Shown here piece by piece: positions 19,467 to 28,779 of a stretch of 64,000 bases of DNA. The stretch covers positions 1-64,000 of the forward strand of contig NZ_JAOCZP010000009.1 in NCBI RefSeq assembly GCF_025336525.1, in the 5' to 3' direction. The stretch comes from Chelativorans salis (lineage in GTDB: Bacteria; Pseudomonadota; Alphaproteobacteria; Rhizobiales; Rhizobiaceae). The notes under the pieces were generated by a model. That model had not been told where the DNA came from and did not search any database. It saw nothing but the letters and a program-made list of their open reading frames with translations. The first letter of the stretch is position 1; every line of letters starts with the position of its first letter. The translations under genes were made by a program, and so were the position numbers.

Positions 19467-20543
19467 TCAATGCGGGAACGGCCATAGTATCAGCTTTTCC
19501 CTGATGACCGCCCAGAACCGCGCCAGCCCGTGCGGCTCGACGATCAGGAAGGTGATGATGAGCGCGCCGATGATCATCACGTTGAGATGCTCCACCGTCG
19601 CCGAGGCGACGCGAATGCCGAGCATGGCCGGAACGCCGCTGATGATCACCGGCAGCGCGACGATGAGGATGGCGCCCAGATAGTTGCCGAGGATCGAGCC
19701 CAGCCCGCCGATAATGGCGATGAAGAGCACGCGGAACGACAGCGGGATGTCGAACAGGTTGGCCTCGGCCGCCCCCCGCCACAGGAAGACGAAAAGTGCG
19801 CCGGAAATGCCGACGATATAGGACGACACGAAGAAGGCCGTGAGCTTGGCGCGCATCAGGTTGATGCCGACGAGCTCGGCGGCGATGTCCATGTCGCGCA
19901 CCGCCTTCCACATACGCCCGACACGCCCGCGCGTGATGTTGATGGCGAAGAAAGTGACGACGCAGACGATGCCGAGCACGAAATAGTACTGCGTGATGGC
20001 GGCCGCGCGCGGACCGGCGACGGTGATGCCGAACATGCTGATATTGGGCACGTGGATGGCGCCGGAAGCACTGTAATTGTAGAGCCACGCCCACTTCTGG
20101 AACAGCCAGACGAGGAAGAATTGGGCGGCCAGCGTGGCGATGGCGAGATAAAAGCCCTTGATCCTGAGCGACGGCAGACCGAAGAGAGCGCCGACGCTGG
20201 CGGAGAAGAAACCAGACAGCGCGATGGCGACGACGATGTTCATCTCCGGGAAGAGGGTGATGAGCTTGTAGCACGCATACGCCCCCACGCCCATGAAGGC
20301 GCCGGTGCCGAGCGAGAGCTGGCCCGCGTAGCCGGTGAGAATGTTAAGGCCGAGAGCCGCCAGCGCGTAGATCAGCACCGGGATGAGCAGCGCCCGGAAG
20401 GCAAACTCGCTCGCCGTCAGCGGGAAGACGACGAAGGCGAAAACAAGGACGACGCCCAAAAGGATGGCATCCTGGCGCACAGGGAACAGCGCATGGTCGG
20501 CCGCATAGCTGGTCTTGAACTGGCCGGCGGTGCGATAGAGCAT
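19467..20543 (-). CDS. livM: LIV-type ABC transporter permease
   Basis: 358-residue inner-membrane permease of the LivM class with about ten helices. LNILTGYAGQLSLGTGAFMGVGAY is the family signature; the EAA-like loop is GRMWKAVRDMDIAAELVGIN. It pairs with LivH to form the membrane channel. Three bases separate its start from the livH stop. Confidence 0.93.
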   Translation of the reverse strand: MLYRTAGQFKTSYAADHALFPVRQDAILLGVVLVFAFVVFPLTASEFAFRALLIPVLIYALAALGLNILTGYAGQLSLGTGAFMGVGAYACYKLITLFPEMNIVVAIALSGFFSASVGALFGLPSLRIKGFYLAIATLAAQFFLVWLFQKWAWLYNYSASGAIHVPNISMFGITVAGPRAAAITQYYFVLGIVCVVTFFAINITRGRVGRMWKAVRDMDIAAELVGINLMRAKLTAFFVSSYIVGISGALFVFLWRGAAEANLFDIPLSFRVLFIAIIGGLGSILGNYLGAILIVALPVIISGVPAMLGIRVASATVEHLNVMIIGALIITFLIVEPHGLARFWAVIREKLILWPFPH

Positions 20544-20546
20544 GGT

Positions 20547-21506
20547 CTACACCCTCTCGATGATCCGCTCGCCGAACAGACCCTGCGGCCGGAACAGGAG
20601 CACGATCAGCGCCAGCACATAGGCGAACCAGGCTTCCGTGTTGCCGCCCATGAGCGGCTGGCCCCAGTAGACCTCGAACAGCTTTTCCAGGATGCCGATG
20701 GCAAGCCCGCCGATGATGGCGCCCATAACGCTTTCGAGACCGCCCAGCATGAGAACGGGCAGCGCCTTGTAGGCGATGACCTCGAGCGCGAAGGAAACGC
20801 CCGCCCGCGCGCCCCAGGCGATTCCGGTGGCGAGCGCTATGACGCCGGCGATGAACCAGACGACCACCCAGATGGTGGACAACGAGATGCCGACCGAAAG
20901 CGCGGCCTGGTGGTCGTCGCCGAGCGCCCGGATGGCGCGGCCGGTCTTCGTCCTGTTGAGGAAGAGGAGAAGGGCGGCGACCAGGAGCACCGAGCCGATG
21001 ACGGAGGTAAGATCCTTCTCTTCGATGGAAACGAAGCCGCCGAAGAGGTCCATCGTGATGCTGTCGGTGGGGATCATGAGTTCGCGCGTGATCATCACCT
21101 TGTTCTCGCCACCGAAGATGATCTCGCCGAAGCCGATGAGGAACAGCGTGATGCCGATGGTGGCCATGAACAGGATGATGTCGGGCTGGTTGACCAGCGG
21201 GCGCAGGACAGCGCGCTCGATGGCCACCGCTAGCACGAGCATGACGAGGAGCGTCAGCGGCAGGGCGAGGAGTGCCGGCACGCCCTTCTCGTGCAGGCCG
21301 ACGAGCGTGAGCGCCGCGAAGACGACCATGATGCCTTGCGCGAAGTTGAAGATGCGCGAGGACTTGTAGATAAGCACAAAGCCGAGTGCGATGAGCGCGT
21401 AGAGCACCCCGCCGACGAGACCTTCCCACACGACCTGGAGCAGGAAATCGGGCGCCGCCGCCATGTCGGCGAAGGGCTGGACGAAGATGGCGTTCAGAAA
21501 ATCCAT
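20547..21506 (-). CDS. livH: LIV-type ABC transporter permease
   Basis: 319-residue permease of the LivH class. Signature elements: GGVLYALIALGFVLIYKSSRIFNFAQG at the first helices, the coupling loop TKTGRAIRALGDDHQAALSVGI, and RPQGLFGERIIERV at the end. It lies between the DUF3096 gene and livM in the same transcript. Confidence 0.94.
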   Translation of the reverse strand: MDFLNAIFVQPFADMAAAPDFLLQVVWEGLVGGVLYALIALGFVLIYKSSRIFNFAQGIMVVFAALTLVGLHEKGVPALLALPLTLLVMLVLAVAIERAVLRPLVNQPDIILFMATIGITLFLIGFGEIIFGGENKVMITRELMIPTDSITMDLFGGFVSIEEKDLTSVIGSVLLVAALLLFLNRTKTGRAIRALGDDHQAALSVGISLSTIWVVVWFIAGVIALATGIAWGARAGVSFALEVIAYKALPVLMLGGLESVMGAIIGGLAIGILEKLFEVYWGQPLMGGNTEAWFAYVLALIVLLFRPQGLFGERIIERV

Positions 21507-21537
21507 GACCCGGCTTCCTGTCCTGGTGTTTGGTTGC

Positions 21538-21681
21538 TCAGCCCATCAACCCCGGGAACAGCCCGATGATGCCGATGATGATGAGATAGAAAGCAACGAT
21601 GTAGTTCAAAAGCCGCGGCACGATCAGGATGAGGATGCCGGCGATCAGCGAGACCAGGGGCGCAATGGCGAGATCGTACAT
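21538..21681 (-). CDS. DUF3096-type small membrane protein
   Basis: 47 residues, almost wholly two hydrophobic segments: LAIAPLVSLIAGILILIVP and LNYIVAFYLIIIGIIGLFPG. This matches the DUF3096 family of very short proteins. ATG at 21681, with GAGAGGAAGAAAA just upstream. It is embedded between livG and livH. No function is known; a role in the transporter is only suggested by position. Confidence 0.8.
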   Translation of the reverse strand: MYDLAIAPLVSLIAGILILIVPRLLNYIVAFYLIIIGIIGLFPGLMG

Positions 21682-21709
21682 TTTTCTTCCTCTCTCAATA
21701 AGGTCCGTC

Positions 21710-22534
21710 TTAGCGAGGCACGCCCAAATAGGCGTCGATAACCCCCTGGTCATTCTTCACCGCATCGGGCGTACCGTCAGCAATTTTCTTTCCGTAATCC
21801 AGAACCGCCACCCGGTCCGACAGGTCCATGACCACACCCATGTCGTGCTCGATGAGGGCGATCGTGGTGCCGCGCTGCTGGTTCACGTCGATGATGAACC
21901 GGCTCATGTCTTCCTTTTCCTCCAGGTTCATGCCGGCCATCGGCTCGTCGAGGAGAAGCAGGCTTGGCTCCATGGCGAGCGCCCGTCCAAGCTCCACGCG
22001 CTTTTGCAAGCCGTACGGCAATTTGCCCACCGGCGTGTGGCGGATGTGCTGGATTTCCAGGAAGTCGATGATCTCCTCCACCTTCTCGCGGTGGGCGATC
22101 TCCTCCTTCAGCGCCGGCCCGTGCCACAGCATCTGCCAGCCGATATGCCGCTTCATCATCACCGAGCGGCCGGCCATGATGTTGTCGAGGGTCGACATGC
22201 CCTTGAAGAGCGCCACGTTCTGGAAGGTGCGGGCGATCCCCTGCCCCACTGCGTGGTGCGGCTTCATGGCCCGCCGCTCGCGCCCGCGGAAGACGATCGA
22301 GCCCTGCTGCGGCGTGTAGAAGCCGTTGATGACGTTGAGCATCGACGTCTTTCCGGCGCCGTTGGGCCCGATGATGGCGCGGATCTCGCCCTTCAGGATG
22401 TTCAGCGAGATCTCGGTGAGCGCCTTGACGCCGCCAAAGGCGAGCGAGATGTTCCTGGCTTCCAAAAGCACATCGCCCTTGGCAATGCCATCATCCCGCG
22501 CGGTGAGCATCATGTGGTCGGGCCGCTGGTTCAT
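21710..22534 (-). CDS. livG: LIV-type ABC transporter ATP-binding protein
   Basis: 274-residue ATPase: Walker A GPNGAGKTS, the LivG-type RTFQNVALFKGMSTLDNIM, Walker B SLLLLDEPMAGMNLEEKED, and ALIEHDMGVVMDLSDRVAVL with the H-loop. The family hallmark Q-loop and C-terminal AYLG are present. ATG overlaps the ligase stop by four bases. Confidence 0.93.
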   Translation of the reverse strand: MNQRPDHMMLTARDDGIAKGDVLLEARNISLAFGGVKALTEISLNILKGEIRAIIGPNGAGKTSMLNVINGFYTPQQGSIVFRGRERRAMKPHHAVGQGIARTFQNVALFKGMSTLDNIMAGRSVMMKRHIGWQMLWHGPALKEEIAHREKVEEIIDFLEIQHIRHTPVGKLPYGLQKRVELGRALAMEPSLLLLDEPMAGMNLEEKEDMSRFIIDVNQQRGTTIALIEHDMGVVMDLSDRVAVLDYGKKIADGTPDAVKNDQGVIDAYLGVPR

Positions 22535-24531
22535 TCCGCCGCCTCCTGCATGGTCTCCGCCGCTGCCGGAAACACTTCCGCATCGGCGATCCGCACGGTG
22601 GCGCGCAACACGCCCTTGCGGCCGTCTTCGTAGGTGACCTCCGTCTCCACATATTTCTCCGTCGAGCCGTCATAGAGCGCCTCGATCAGTTCGCCGTAGC
22701 GCTCGGCGATGTAGCTGCGGCGCACTTTCTGTGTGCGGGTGAGTTCGCCGTCGTCGGCATCGAGTTCCTTGTGGAGGACCAGGAAGCGGCGGATCTGGGA
22801 GGCGGCCATCAGTGGTTCGGCGGCAAGGCGCCGGTTGGCCTCCGCCACGTGAGCGGCGATGGTCTCGTAGACGCGGTCGTGGCCGGCCAACTCTTGGTAG
22901 GAGGCATAGGCGATGTTGTTGCGCTCGGCCCAGCTTCCGACGGCGGCAAGGTCGATATTGACGAAGGCCGCGCAGAAATCGCGCCCGTGGCCGAAGGCGA
23001 CCGCTTCCTTGATGTCGGGGAAGAACTTCAGCGCGTTCTCGATGTATTTCGGCGCGAAAAGGGCGCCGGAGGCGAACTTGCCGACATCCTTGGCGCGGTC
23101 GATGATCTTCAGCTGGCCGTCGCGGTCGAAGAAGCCGGCATCGCCCGTACGCACCCAGCCCTCCGCCGTCTTGGTGTCGCGCGTCGCCTCCTCGTTCTTA
23201 TAGTAGCCCATGAAGACGCCGGGAGAGCGGTAGAGTACTTCGCCACTCTCGTCGATCCTGATCTCAACCTCCGGCGAGGGAAGCCCCACCGTATCGGGCC
23301 GGATCTTCCCGTCTGGCTGGGCGGTGATGTAGACGGTGGCTTCCGTCTGGCCGTAGAGCTGTTTCAGGTTGAGGCCGATCGAGCGGTAGAAGCTGAAGAG
23401 TTCCGGCCCGATCGCCTCGCCCGCCGTGTAGCCGACGCGCATGCGCGAAAGCCCCAAGCGGTTCTTGAGCGGGCCGTAGACGAGGAACTCGCCCAGCGCA
23501 TATTTGATGCGGCCCCATAGGCCGACAGCCTCGCCATTAAGAAGCGGTTCGCCCACCTTGCGTGCGTGCGCCAGGAAGTGGTCGAACATCCATTTCTTCA
23601 GCCGTCCGGCGTCCTCCATGCGCACCATGATCGCCGTCAGCAGGGTTTCGAAGACACGCGGCGGCGCGAAGAAATAGGTCGGCGCGATCTCGCGGCGATC
23701 CTCGTTCACCGTCTCCGCACTTTCCGGGCAGGCGACGCAGAAGCCGGCCGTGTAGGACTGCGCGTAGGAGAAAAGATGGTCGCCCACCCAGGCGAGCGGC
23801 AGGTAGGCGATGATGCTCTCGTTCTCGGTGAGCTTGTCGAAGGCATTGCCGTTGAGTGCGGAACGCACGAGATTGTCGTTCGACAGCATCACGCCCTTGG
23901 GCCGCCCGGTAGTGCCGGAGGTGTAGAGCATGACAGCAAGGTCCGCCCCCCTCCCCTTCTCCACCTCCGAAAGCCAGGCTTCCGCCGCGCTGGGCTCCTC
24001 TGAAAGGCGCTTCAGCCCGGCCTCGCGAAGGGTGGAGTAGGCATGCAGATGCGCGTGGTCATAGTCGCCCAAGCCGCGCGGCTCGTCATAGACGATTTCC
24101 TTCAGGTGCGGCGCCTTCTCCGAGATGGACAAAAGTTTATCCACTTGCTCCTGGTCCTCGACGACGGCGTATTTCACCTCCGCATGGTCGAGCACATAGG
24201 CCATCTCCTCGGCCACTGAATCCGCGTAGACCGGCACTGGCACCGCACCCAGCGACTGGACGGCGGCGAAGGTCCAGTAGAGCCGGGGGCGGTTGGCGCC
24301 GACGACGGCGACCTTGTCGCCGCGCTTGAGCCCCACCGTCTGCAGCCCGAGAGCAAAGGCTCGCACCTCTTCGAGCTGTTCTTCCCACGTCCAGCTCTGC
24401 CAGATGCCGTAGTCCTTGTGCCGCATGGCCGGGCGGCCGCGAAAGCGCTCGGCGTTCAGCAGCAGGAATTTGGCAAACGTGTCGGGCGAAGGATGCGCCT
24501 GCGCCAAACCATTCTCCTCCCATCGCGGCAT
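22531..24531 (-). CDS. AMP-dependent acyl-CoA synthetase (long-chain or aromatic acid ligase)
   Basis: 666 residues of the ANL superfamily. The P-loop is LAVMLYTSGTTGRPKGVMLS (about 205-224), the A5 motif QLYGQTEATVY, then GWVRTGDAGFFDRDGQLKIIDRAKD with the catalytic hinge Asp; the late Lys lies near the C-terminus (RTQKVRR). Closest in form to FadD15/long-chain-type ligases. The reaction is ATP + acid + CoA to acyl-CoA + AMP + PPi. First gene of the LIV operon, so it likely activates the imported acid. Confidence 0.88.
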   Translation of the reverse strand: MPRWEENGLAQAHPSPDTFAKFLLLNAERFRGRPAMRHKDYGIWQSWTWEEQLEEVRAFALGLQTVGLKRGDKVAVVGANRPRLYWTFAAVQSLGAVPVPVYADSVAEEMAYVLDHAEVKYAVVEDQEQVDKLLSISEKAPHLKEIVYDEPRGLGDYDHAHLHAYSTLREAGLKRLSEEPSAAEAWLSEVEKGRGADLAVMLYTSGTTGRPKGVMLSNDNLVRSALNGNAFDKLTENESIIAYLPLAWVGDHLFSYAQSYTAGFCVACPESAETVNEDRREIAPTYFFAPPRVFETLLTAIMVRMEDAGRLKKWMFDHFLAHARKVGEPLLNGEAVGLWGRIKYALGEFLVYGPLKNRLGLSRMRVGYTAGEAIGPELFSFYRSIGLNLKQLYGQTEATVYITAQPDGKIRPDTVGLPSPEVEIRIDESGEVLYRSPGVFMGYYKNEEATRDTKTAEGWVRTGDAGFFDRDGQLKIIDRAKDVGKFASGALFAPKYIENALKFFPDIKEAVAFGHGRDFCAAFVNIDLAAVGSWAERNNIAYASYQELAGHDRVYETIAAHVAEANRRLAAEPLMAASQIRRFLVLHKELDADDGELTRTQKVRRSYIAERYGELIEALYDGSTEKYVETEVTYEDGRKGVLRATVRIADAEVFPAAAETMQEAAE

Positions 24532-24700
24532 CTTGCACCGCTTCTTCCGCCACCTCCCTGCGGCGGATTGTTATGGTGGGGAAGGTTCCACGAAAAGCAA
24601 GGCGGATCAACAAGACGCTTGACAGACAAGGCGGCCATTTGCCTTTATTCTGAGGCTGTTGTGCGCGTTTCGCGCGCCTCCGCCCGGATATCCCCTCCGA

Positions 24701-25375
24701 TCAGGTGTCGTATTGGCCGAGCGCGTCCGGCTTCAGGACCGTGATGCGGCCGTGGGTGGCGCGCAACAGGCCCTCCTCCTCGAGCTCGCGCAGCGCTTTG
24801 TTCACCACCTGGCGCGAGACGCCGGCCAAAAGCCCCAGCTCCTCCTGGCTGATCTCGATCTCGTTCTCGACCGCCGGGTAGAGAACCGGATTGAAGAACC
24901 AGGCGAGATTGCGCGCCACGCGGGCCTTGGGATTGAGGATGCGGTCGTATTCGATGGTGGCGATGAACTGGCCCAGACGCTCGTTGAGCTGGCGCACGAG
25001 GAAACGGTTGAAGCCCTTGCTGTTCTCGTAGAGCCACATGAAGGTCGTGCGCTGCATCATGGCAAGCCTGGTGTCGCGGATGGCGACGACATCGTATTTG
25101 CGCGGCTCATCCTTAAGAACGGAACCTTCGCCGAACCAGCTTCCCGCCGCCGCCCCGGCGAATGTCATCGCCTTGCCGGCAGCCGAGATGACGGAGATCT
25201 TAACGAGCCCGTCGATAACGCCGGTCCAGTAGTCTAGCCGATCTCCCTGGTGGCATACATAGCCGCCCTTCAGATAGTGCCGTTCGACGAGCCCGTGCTT
25301 CGCCCGCTCCAGCTCCTCGCCGGTCAATTCGCGGGCCCACAGGGCGGAACGGACGATCGCGTCTTTGGCACTCAT
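24701..25375 (-). CDS. Crp/Fnr family transcriptional regulator
   Basis: 224 residues: a cyclic-nucleotide-binding-like beta roll (about 20-130, YVCHQGDRLDYWTGVIDGLVK) and a C-terminal winged helix (about 150-215, ISQEELGLLAGVSRQVVNKALRELE). No Fnr-type N-terminal Cys cluster is present, only one Cys near 40, and the cAMP-contact Arg/Ser pair is not evident. It is upstream of, and on the same strand as, the acyl-CoA ligase and LIV operon (169-bp gap), so control of that operon is plausible. Confidence 0.88.
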   Translation of the reverse strand: MSAKDAIVRSALWARELTGEELERAKHGLVERHYLKGGYVCHQGDRLDYWTGVIDGLVKISVISAAGKAMTFAGAAAGSWFGEGSVLKDEPRKYDVVAIRDTRLAMMQRTTFMWLYENSKGFNRFLVRQLNERLGQFIATIEYDRILNPKARVARNLAWFFNPVLYPAVENEIEISQEELGLLAGVSRQVVNKALRELEEEGLLRATHGRITVLKPDALGQYDT

Positions 25376-25470
25376 GACTCAGAGAGGTTTCGGGCGCACG
25401 CACACCCGACCGCTTATGGACGCCACCTGCAATCATGGCAAGGTGGAAGGTCGGCAGAGCCCGGCGAGCC

Positions 25471-26241
25471 TCAGGCCGCGTTCTTGAGGTACTTGGCCGT
25501 CGGCAAGATCGTTAACGGCGCAAGCTCCCCGCGCTTCGGTCGGTCGAACAGCATGCGACGTTCAAATGCGGTGGAATCGAAAAACGGGAATCTGTCTATC
25601 GTGGGTTGCAAATTTCGGTCGCACCGCGACTCGTACAGATATATCGGCATGGTGAAGGGTGGATAGGTTCTCGGCTCGCCAACTTGTGTCGAGTTGAAAA
25701 CCCGCTTGTAAAAAGCCGTATGCTCTTGCCGAATCATCGAAACGCAACTCGTGGTGTTAAAATGCGCGTTGGCGATCACGGCAAGGCGCAGAGTGACATA
25801 GGGCAGTGCCCGATAGGTGGCCGAAACGTCAGGATCGATTGCCAATCGGCTCGGATCAATGAAAGTTTCACCGGCCACAAGCCGAGGCGTCAACACGTTG
25901 CCGAAAACGGTCATGATTGGCGCATGGGGCGTTGTGGCGGTCATGTGGTGCAAGCGCACGGTGCTGACGAGCACATTATTCAAGAAGACGCCGAACCGAT
26001 AACAGTTGGGCGCATCATCAAGTTCGTCAACCATTCGCTGATCGGCGGACTCGCTCAGCAGGAGACCGTGAGCGCGAAAAGACTTGTACCGCAGCCGATA
26101 GATGTCTTCGAGATCCTCACCGCTATAGCAGTGCCTGTACTCGATCTCATCCAACATCGCCATGACGTTGCGCACAAAGGCGGATGAGCCCTTACTGCTC
26201 AGTTTCTGGCTGCCGGAACGCTCGCGGTAAAGATACGACAT
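25471..26241 (-). CDS. FeeM-like N-acyl amino acid synthase / autoinducer-synthase-fold protein
   Basis: 256 residues. The GNAT-like acyl-ACP-dependent fold of FeeM is suggested by IYRLRYKSFRAHGLLL near 47, VFLNNVLVSTVRLHHM, then FIDPSRLAIDPDVSATYRALPYVTLRLA, CVSMIRQEHTAFYKRVF, and FTMPIYLYES. FeeM makes long-chain N-acyl-tyrosines and its relatives include LuxI-type synthases. The bases look AT-richer than the neighbours, which may mean transfer. GGGAGG upstream of ATG. It sits between the Crp/Fnr gene and a GGDEF-EAL gene. Confidence 0.7.
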   Translation of the reverse strand: MSYLYRERSGSQKLSSKGSSAFVRNVMAMLDEIEYRHCYSGEDLEDIYRLRYKSFRAHGLLLSESADQRMVDELDDAPNCYRFGVFLNNVLVSTVRLHHMTATTPHAPIMTVFGNVLTPRLVAGETFIDPSRLAIDPDVSATYRALPYVTLRLAVIANAHFNTTSCVSMIRQEHTAFYKRVFNSTQVGEPRTYPPFTMPIYLYESRCDRNLQPTIDRFPFFDSTAFERRMLFDRPKRGELAPLTILPTAKYLKNAA

Positions 26242-26377
26242 AATGCCCCCGAACCCTCCCTGCGAAGGAAGATAGGGGAAAGCCGTATCTCGAGGAAAGG
26301 AAAAATCCGAAGAATGGATTTAACCTTTTCTTAACGTTAATGCAGAGGTCCGTTATCTTGCGCGAAGAGGCTTCGAT

Positions 26378-28687
26378 CTACAGGCGCCTCGGAGCTTCCA
26401 GGGCCTTCGGGTTGTTCGCAAACGGCCAAACGCGGGAGGACATGGTCTCGATACCAGTGGCCGTGAGGGCGGAGCCAAAAAGAAAGCCTTGCACGAGGTC
26501 GGGCTGAACGGCGGTGGAAAGTATCTTCAGCTGCGCGAAAGTCTCCACTCCCTCGACTGTCACCGCCAGCCCCAAATTTCGCGAAAGTTCCACTACGCTT
26601 GTAAGTAGACGCAACGAGCGATCATTCTTCGTCACGTCGACGAGAAAGCTGCCGTCGATCTTCACCTTGTCGAGCGGCAGAGTGTGAAGGTAGCTCAAGC
26701 TCGAATAGCCGGTCCCGAAATCGTCCAGTGCGATGCTTACGCCCAGGCGCCTGAGATCCTCCAGGTAGGTTCGAGTGGACATCTTGTCATCGAGCAGCGC
26801 CGTCTCCGTGACTTCGATTTCCAACCGGTGCGGCGAGAGGTCTGCCTTCGTAAGCGCATCCTGCACAAGGTTGACCACGGACCCGCTGTGAAAATCCTTG
26901 GCCGAAAGATTGACAGAAACGCGCAGATGCTCTGGCCAACTTGCACACTCCTCGCACGCAGCTTGCAGAACCAGCGCGCTGATCTCCGATACAATGCCCA
27001 TCTCCTCAGCAAGCGGAATGAAGGTCCCCGGCGAGATGGGTCCAAGTTCCGGATGGTCCCATCGGCACAACGCCTCACAGCCCGAAATCTGCATCGACTT
27101 GATGTCGACGATGGGCTGGAAGACCACACGGAGACTTTTCGCCTCCACTGCACTTCTAAGGTCAGTCTTCATGACCTGCCGGTTACGAAAGGCAGCATCC
27201 ATCTCTGCCTCGAACAAGCGCCAGCCGTTCTTCCCTTGTTCCTTTGCCTTGTAGAGCGCGAGATCAGCCTTCACGATCATGGTATCGACGTCGCTGACGC
27301 CAGCAGGCGCCAAGGCTGCGCCGCCGCTTGCCTGGATGCGCAACGAATGTCCCGCAACATCGACCTCACCCTGTAGCTTCTCGAAAATCATGGCAAGCCG
27401 CAACGACAGCTCCTTCTCATCCTCGACACGGTTGAAGAAGATCATGAACTCGTCGCCGCCGAAGCGGCTGATCTGCTCGTCGTCGGAAGTCGCCGCAGCT
27501 AGCTTTTCAGCCACGGCGTATATGAGGCCGTCGCCGATTGGATGACCCAAGGTGTCATTTGTGCTTTTGAAGTCGTCAAGGTCGAAAACCGCGAGGCCAC
27601 AGAGCCGCGCTGGGTCCCCCCCGGCTAGAAGCTCGCTGACTATCTCATGGAAATAGGCCCGATTGGGCAAACCCGTAAGGCTGTCGTAGCGCGCCATGAA
27701 ACGAATTTTCGCCTCCGCCTCCACGCGCTGGGTTACCTCCTCAAAGGTCAATACGCCGAGTTCGTCGCGCCCTTCGCGCGCCGAAAACTCCAGATGCCGA
27801 CCATCCGTCAGCCGCAGCATCACCTTCTGGTCACCACCCTCTCGCAAGCCCCTAGTCAGGCGCGTCTCCGCGTAGTGACAATCCTTCGCACTGAGAAGCC
27901 CGCCAGCGACACCCCGCATGAGAAGGGCTTTCAGGGTGCGGCCCAGCAACTGCTCGGATGATTTAAACCCGAGAATTTCGGCAGCTTGCGCATTGGCAAC
28001 AACCACGTTGCCTTCCGGGCTGAACATCACCAGCCCGTGCGACATCGTGTTGAGCGCCCTGTTGAAACGTTGCGCCAGGCTGCTGGATCGCCTCTCTTCC
28101 TTCAATGCATTGAACAGAACGGTGCGCACGTTGTCGGCCATCTTCTTAATGACGAACATGAACGGAACGAGATAGAGGCCCAACACGAAGTTATTGAAGC
28201 CGCCCTTGAGCATAAGGCCGACGGCGATCGGCGCTACGCATGCCAGCGATTGCACCGTCACCATGGCGCGCGAACCATAGTTGCGGCCGACAATCGTCAC
28301 GGTCGAGCCCATGATAACGGCAATAGATCCGACCTCGCCGAATGTATCCGGCTTCCAAAAGATCGCTGTGAAGCAAAAAAGGCCCAGGAAAAACGCCTGT
28401 ATGGTTCCGCCAATAAGGTAGTGGATTTCCCATCGCTTGGCCGAGGCATAATCATTGATGCCTTCGGCCAGCTCACCTTTCCGGATTCCATAATAGCGAT
28501 AAAGGCCAGCGAATAGCATTGCCGCTGCCAAGAATAGATAAACCGGCTCCCAGGAAGAAAAATAGACAAGAAAGCCGATAAGGCTGTGGCAGATTCCACC
28601 TATCAGCAGGATCTCCGGCTGGTGGAACAACGACCGGACAAACCCGACATAAATGTCTTCAGGAACGTGCGACTTGCTTGTCTTCAC
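26378..28687 (-). CDS. membrane GGDEF-EAL bifunctional cyclic-di-GMP protein with PAS domain
   Basis: 769 residues. About five N-terminal membrane helices (25-190), a PAS-like domain (about 205-325, GLVMFSPEGNVVVANAQAAEIL), a GGDEF domain with the active FGGDEF site near residue 420 and RYDSLTGLPNRAYF at its start, and an EAL domain with intact CEALCRWDHP and DDFGTGYSSLSYL plus the late EGVET. Both active sites look complete, so it could make and degrade cyclic di-GMP depending on a membrane or redox signal. The sequence is AT-richer than its neighbours. Confidence 0.93.
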   Translation of the reverse strand: MKTSKSHVPEDIYVGFVRSLFHQPEILLIGGICHSLIGFLVYFSSWEPVYLFLAAAMLFAGLYRYYGIRKGELAEGINDYASAKRWEIHYLIGGTIQAFFLGLFCFTAIFWKPDTFGEVGSIAVIMGSTVTIVGRNYGSRAMVTVQSLACVAPIAVGLMLKGGFNNFVLGLYLVPFMFVIKKMADNVRTVLFNALKEERRSSSLAQRFNRALNTMSHGLVMFSPEGNVVVANAQAAEILGFKSSEQLLGRTLKALLMRGVAGGLLSAKDCHYAETRLTRGLREGGDQKVMLRLTDGRHLEFSAREGRDELGVLTFEEVTQRVEAEAKIRFMARYDSLTGLPNRAYFHEIVSELLAGGDPARLCGLAVFDLDDFKSTNDTLGHPIGDGLIYAVAEKLAAATSDDEQISRFGGDEFMIFFNRVEDEKELSLRLAMIFEKLQGEVDVAGHSLRIQASGGAALAPAGVSDVDTMIVKADLALYKAKEQGKNGWRLFEAEMDAAFRNRQVMKTDLRSAVEAKSLRVVFQPIVDIKSMQISGCEALCRWDHPELGPISPGTFIPLAEEMGIVSEISALVLQAACEECASWPEHLRVSVNLSAKDFHSGSVVNLVQDALTKADLSPHRLEIEVTETALLDDKMSTRTYLEDLRRLGVSIALDDFGTGYSSLSYLHTLPLDKVKIDGSFLVDVTKNDRSLRLLTSVVELSRNLGLAVTVEGVETFAQLKILSTAVQPDLVQGFLFGSALTATGIETMSSRVWPFANNPKALEAPRRL

Positions 28688-28779
28688 AGCATGAACCCAT
28701 TGGCCAAGCTCACCAATGGCACAGCCGAATTAAGAAAGCTTTATAGCTGATAACACTAGTGATTCTGCCATGCGCGCCG

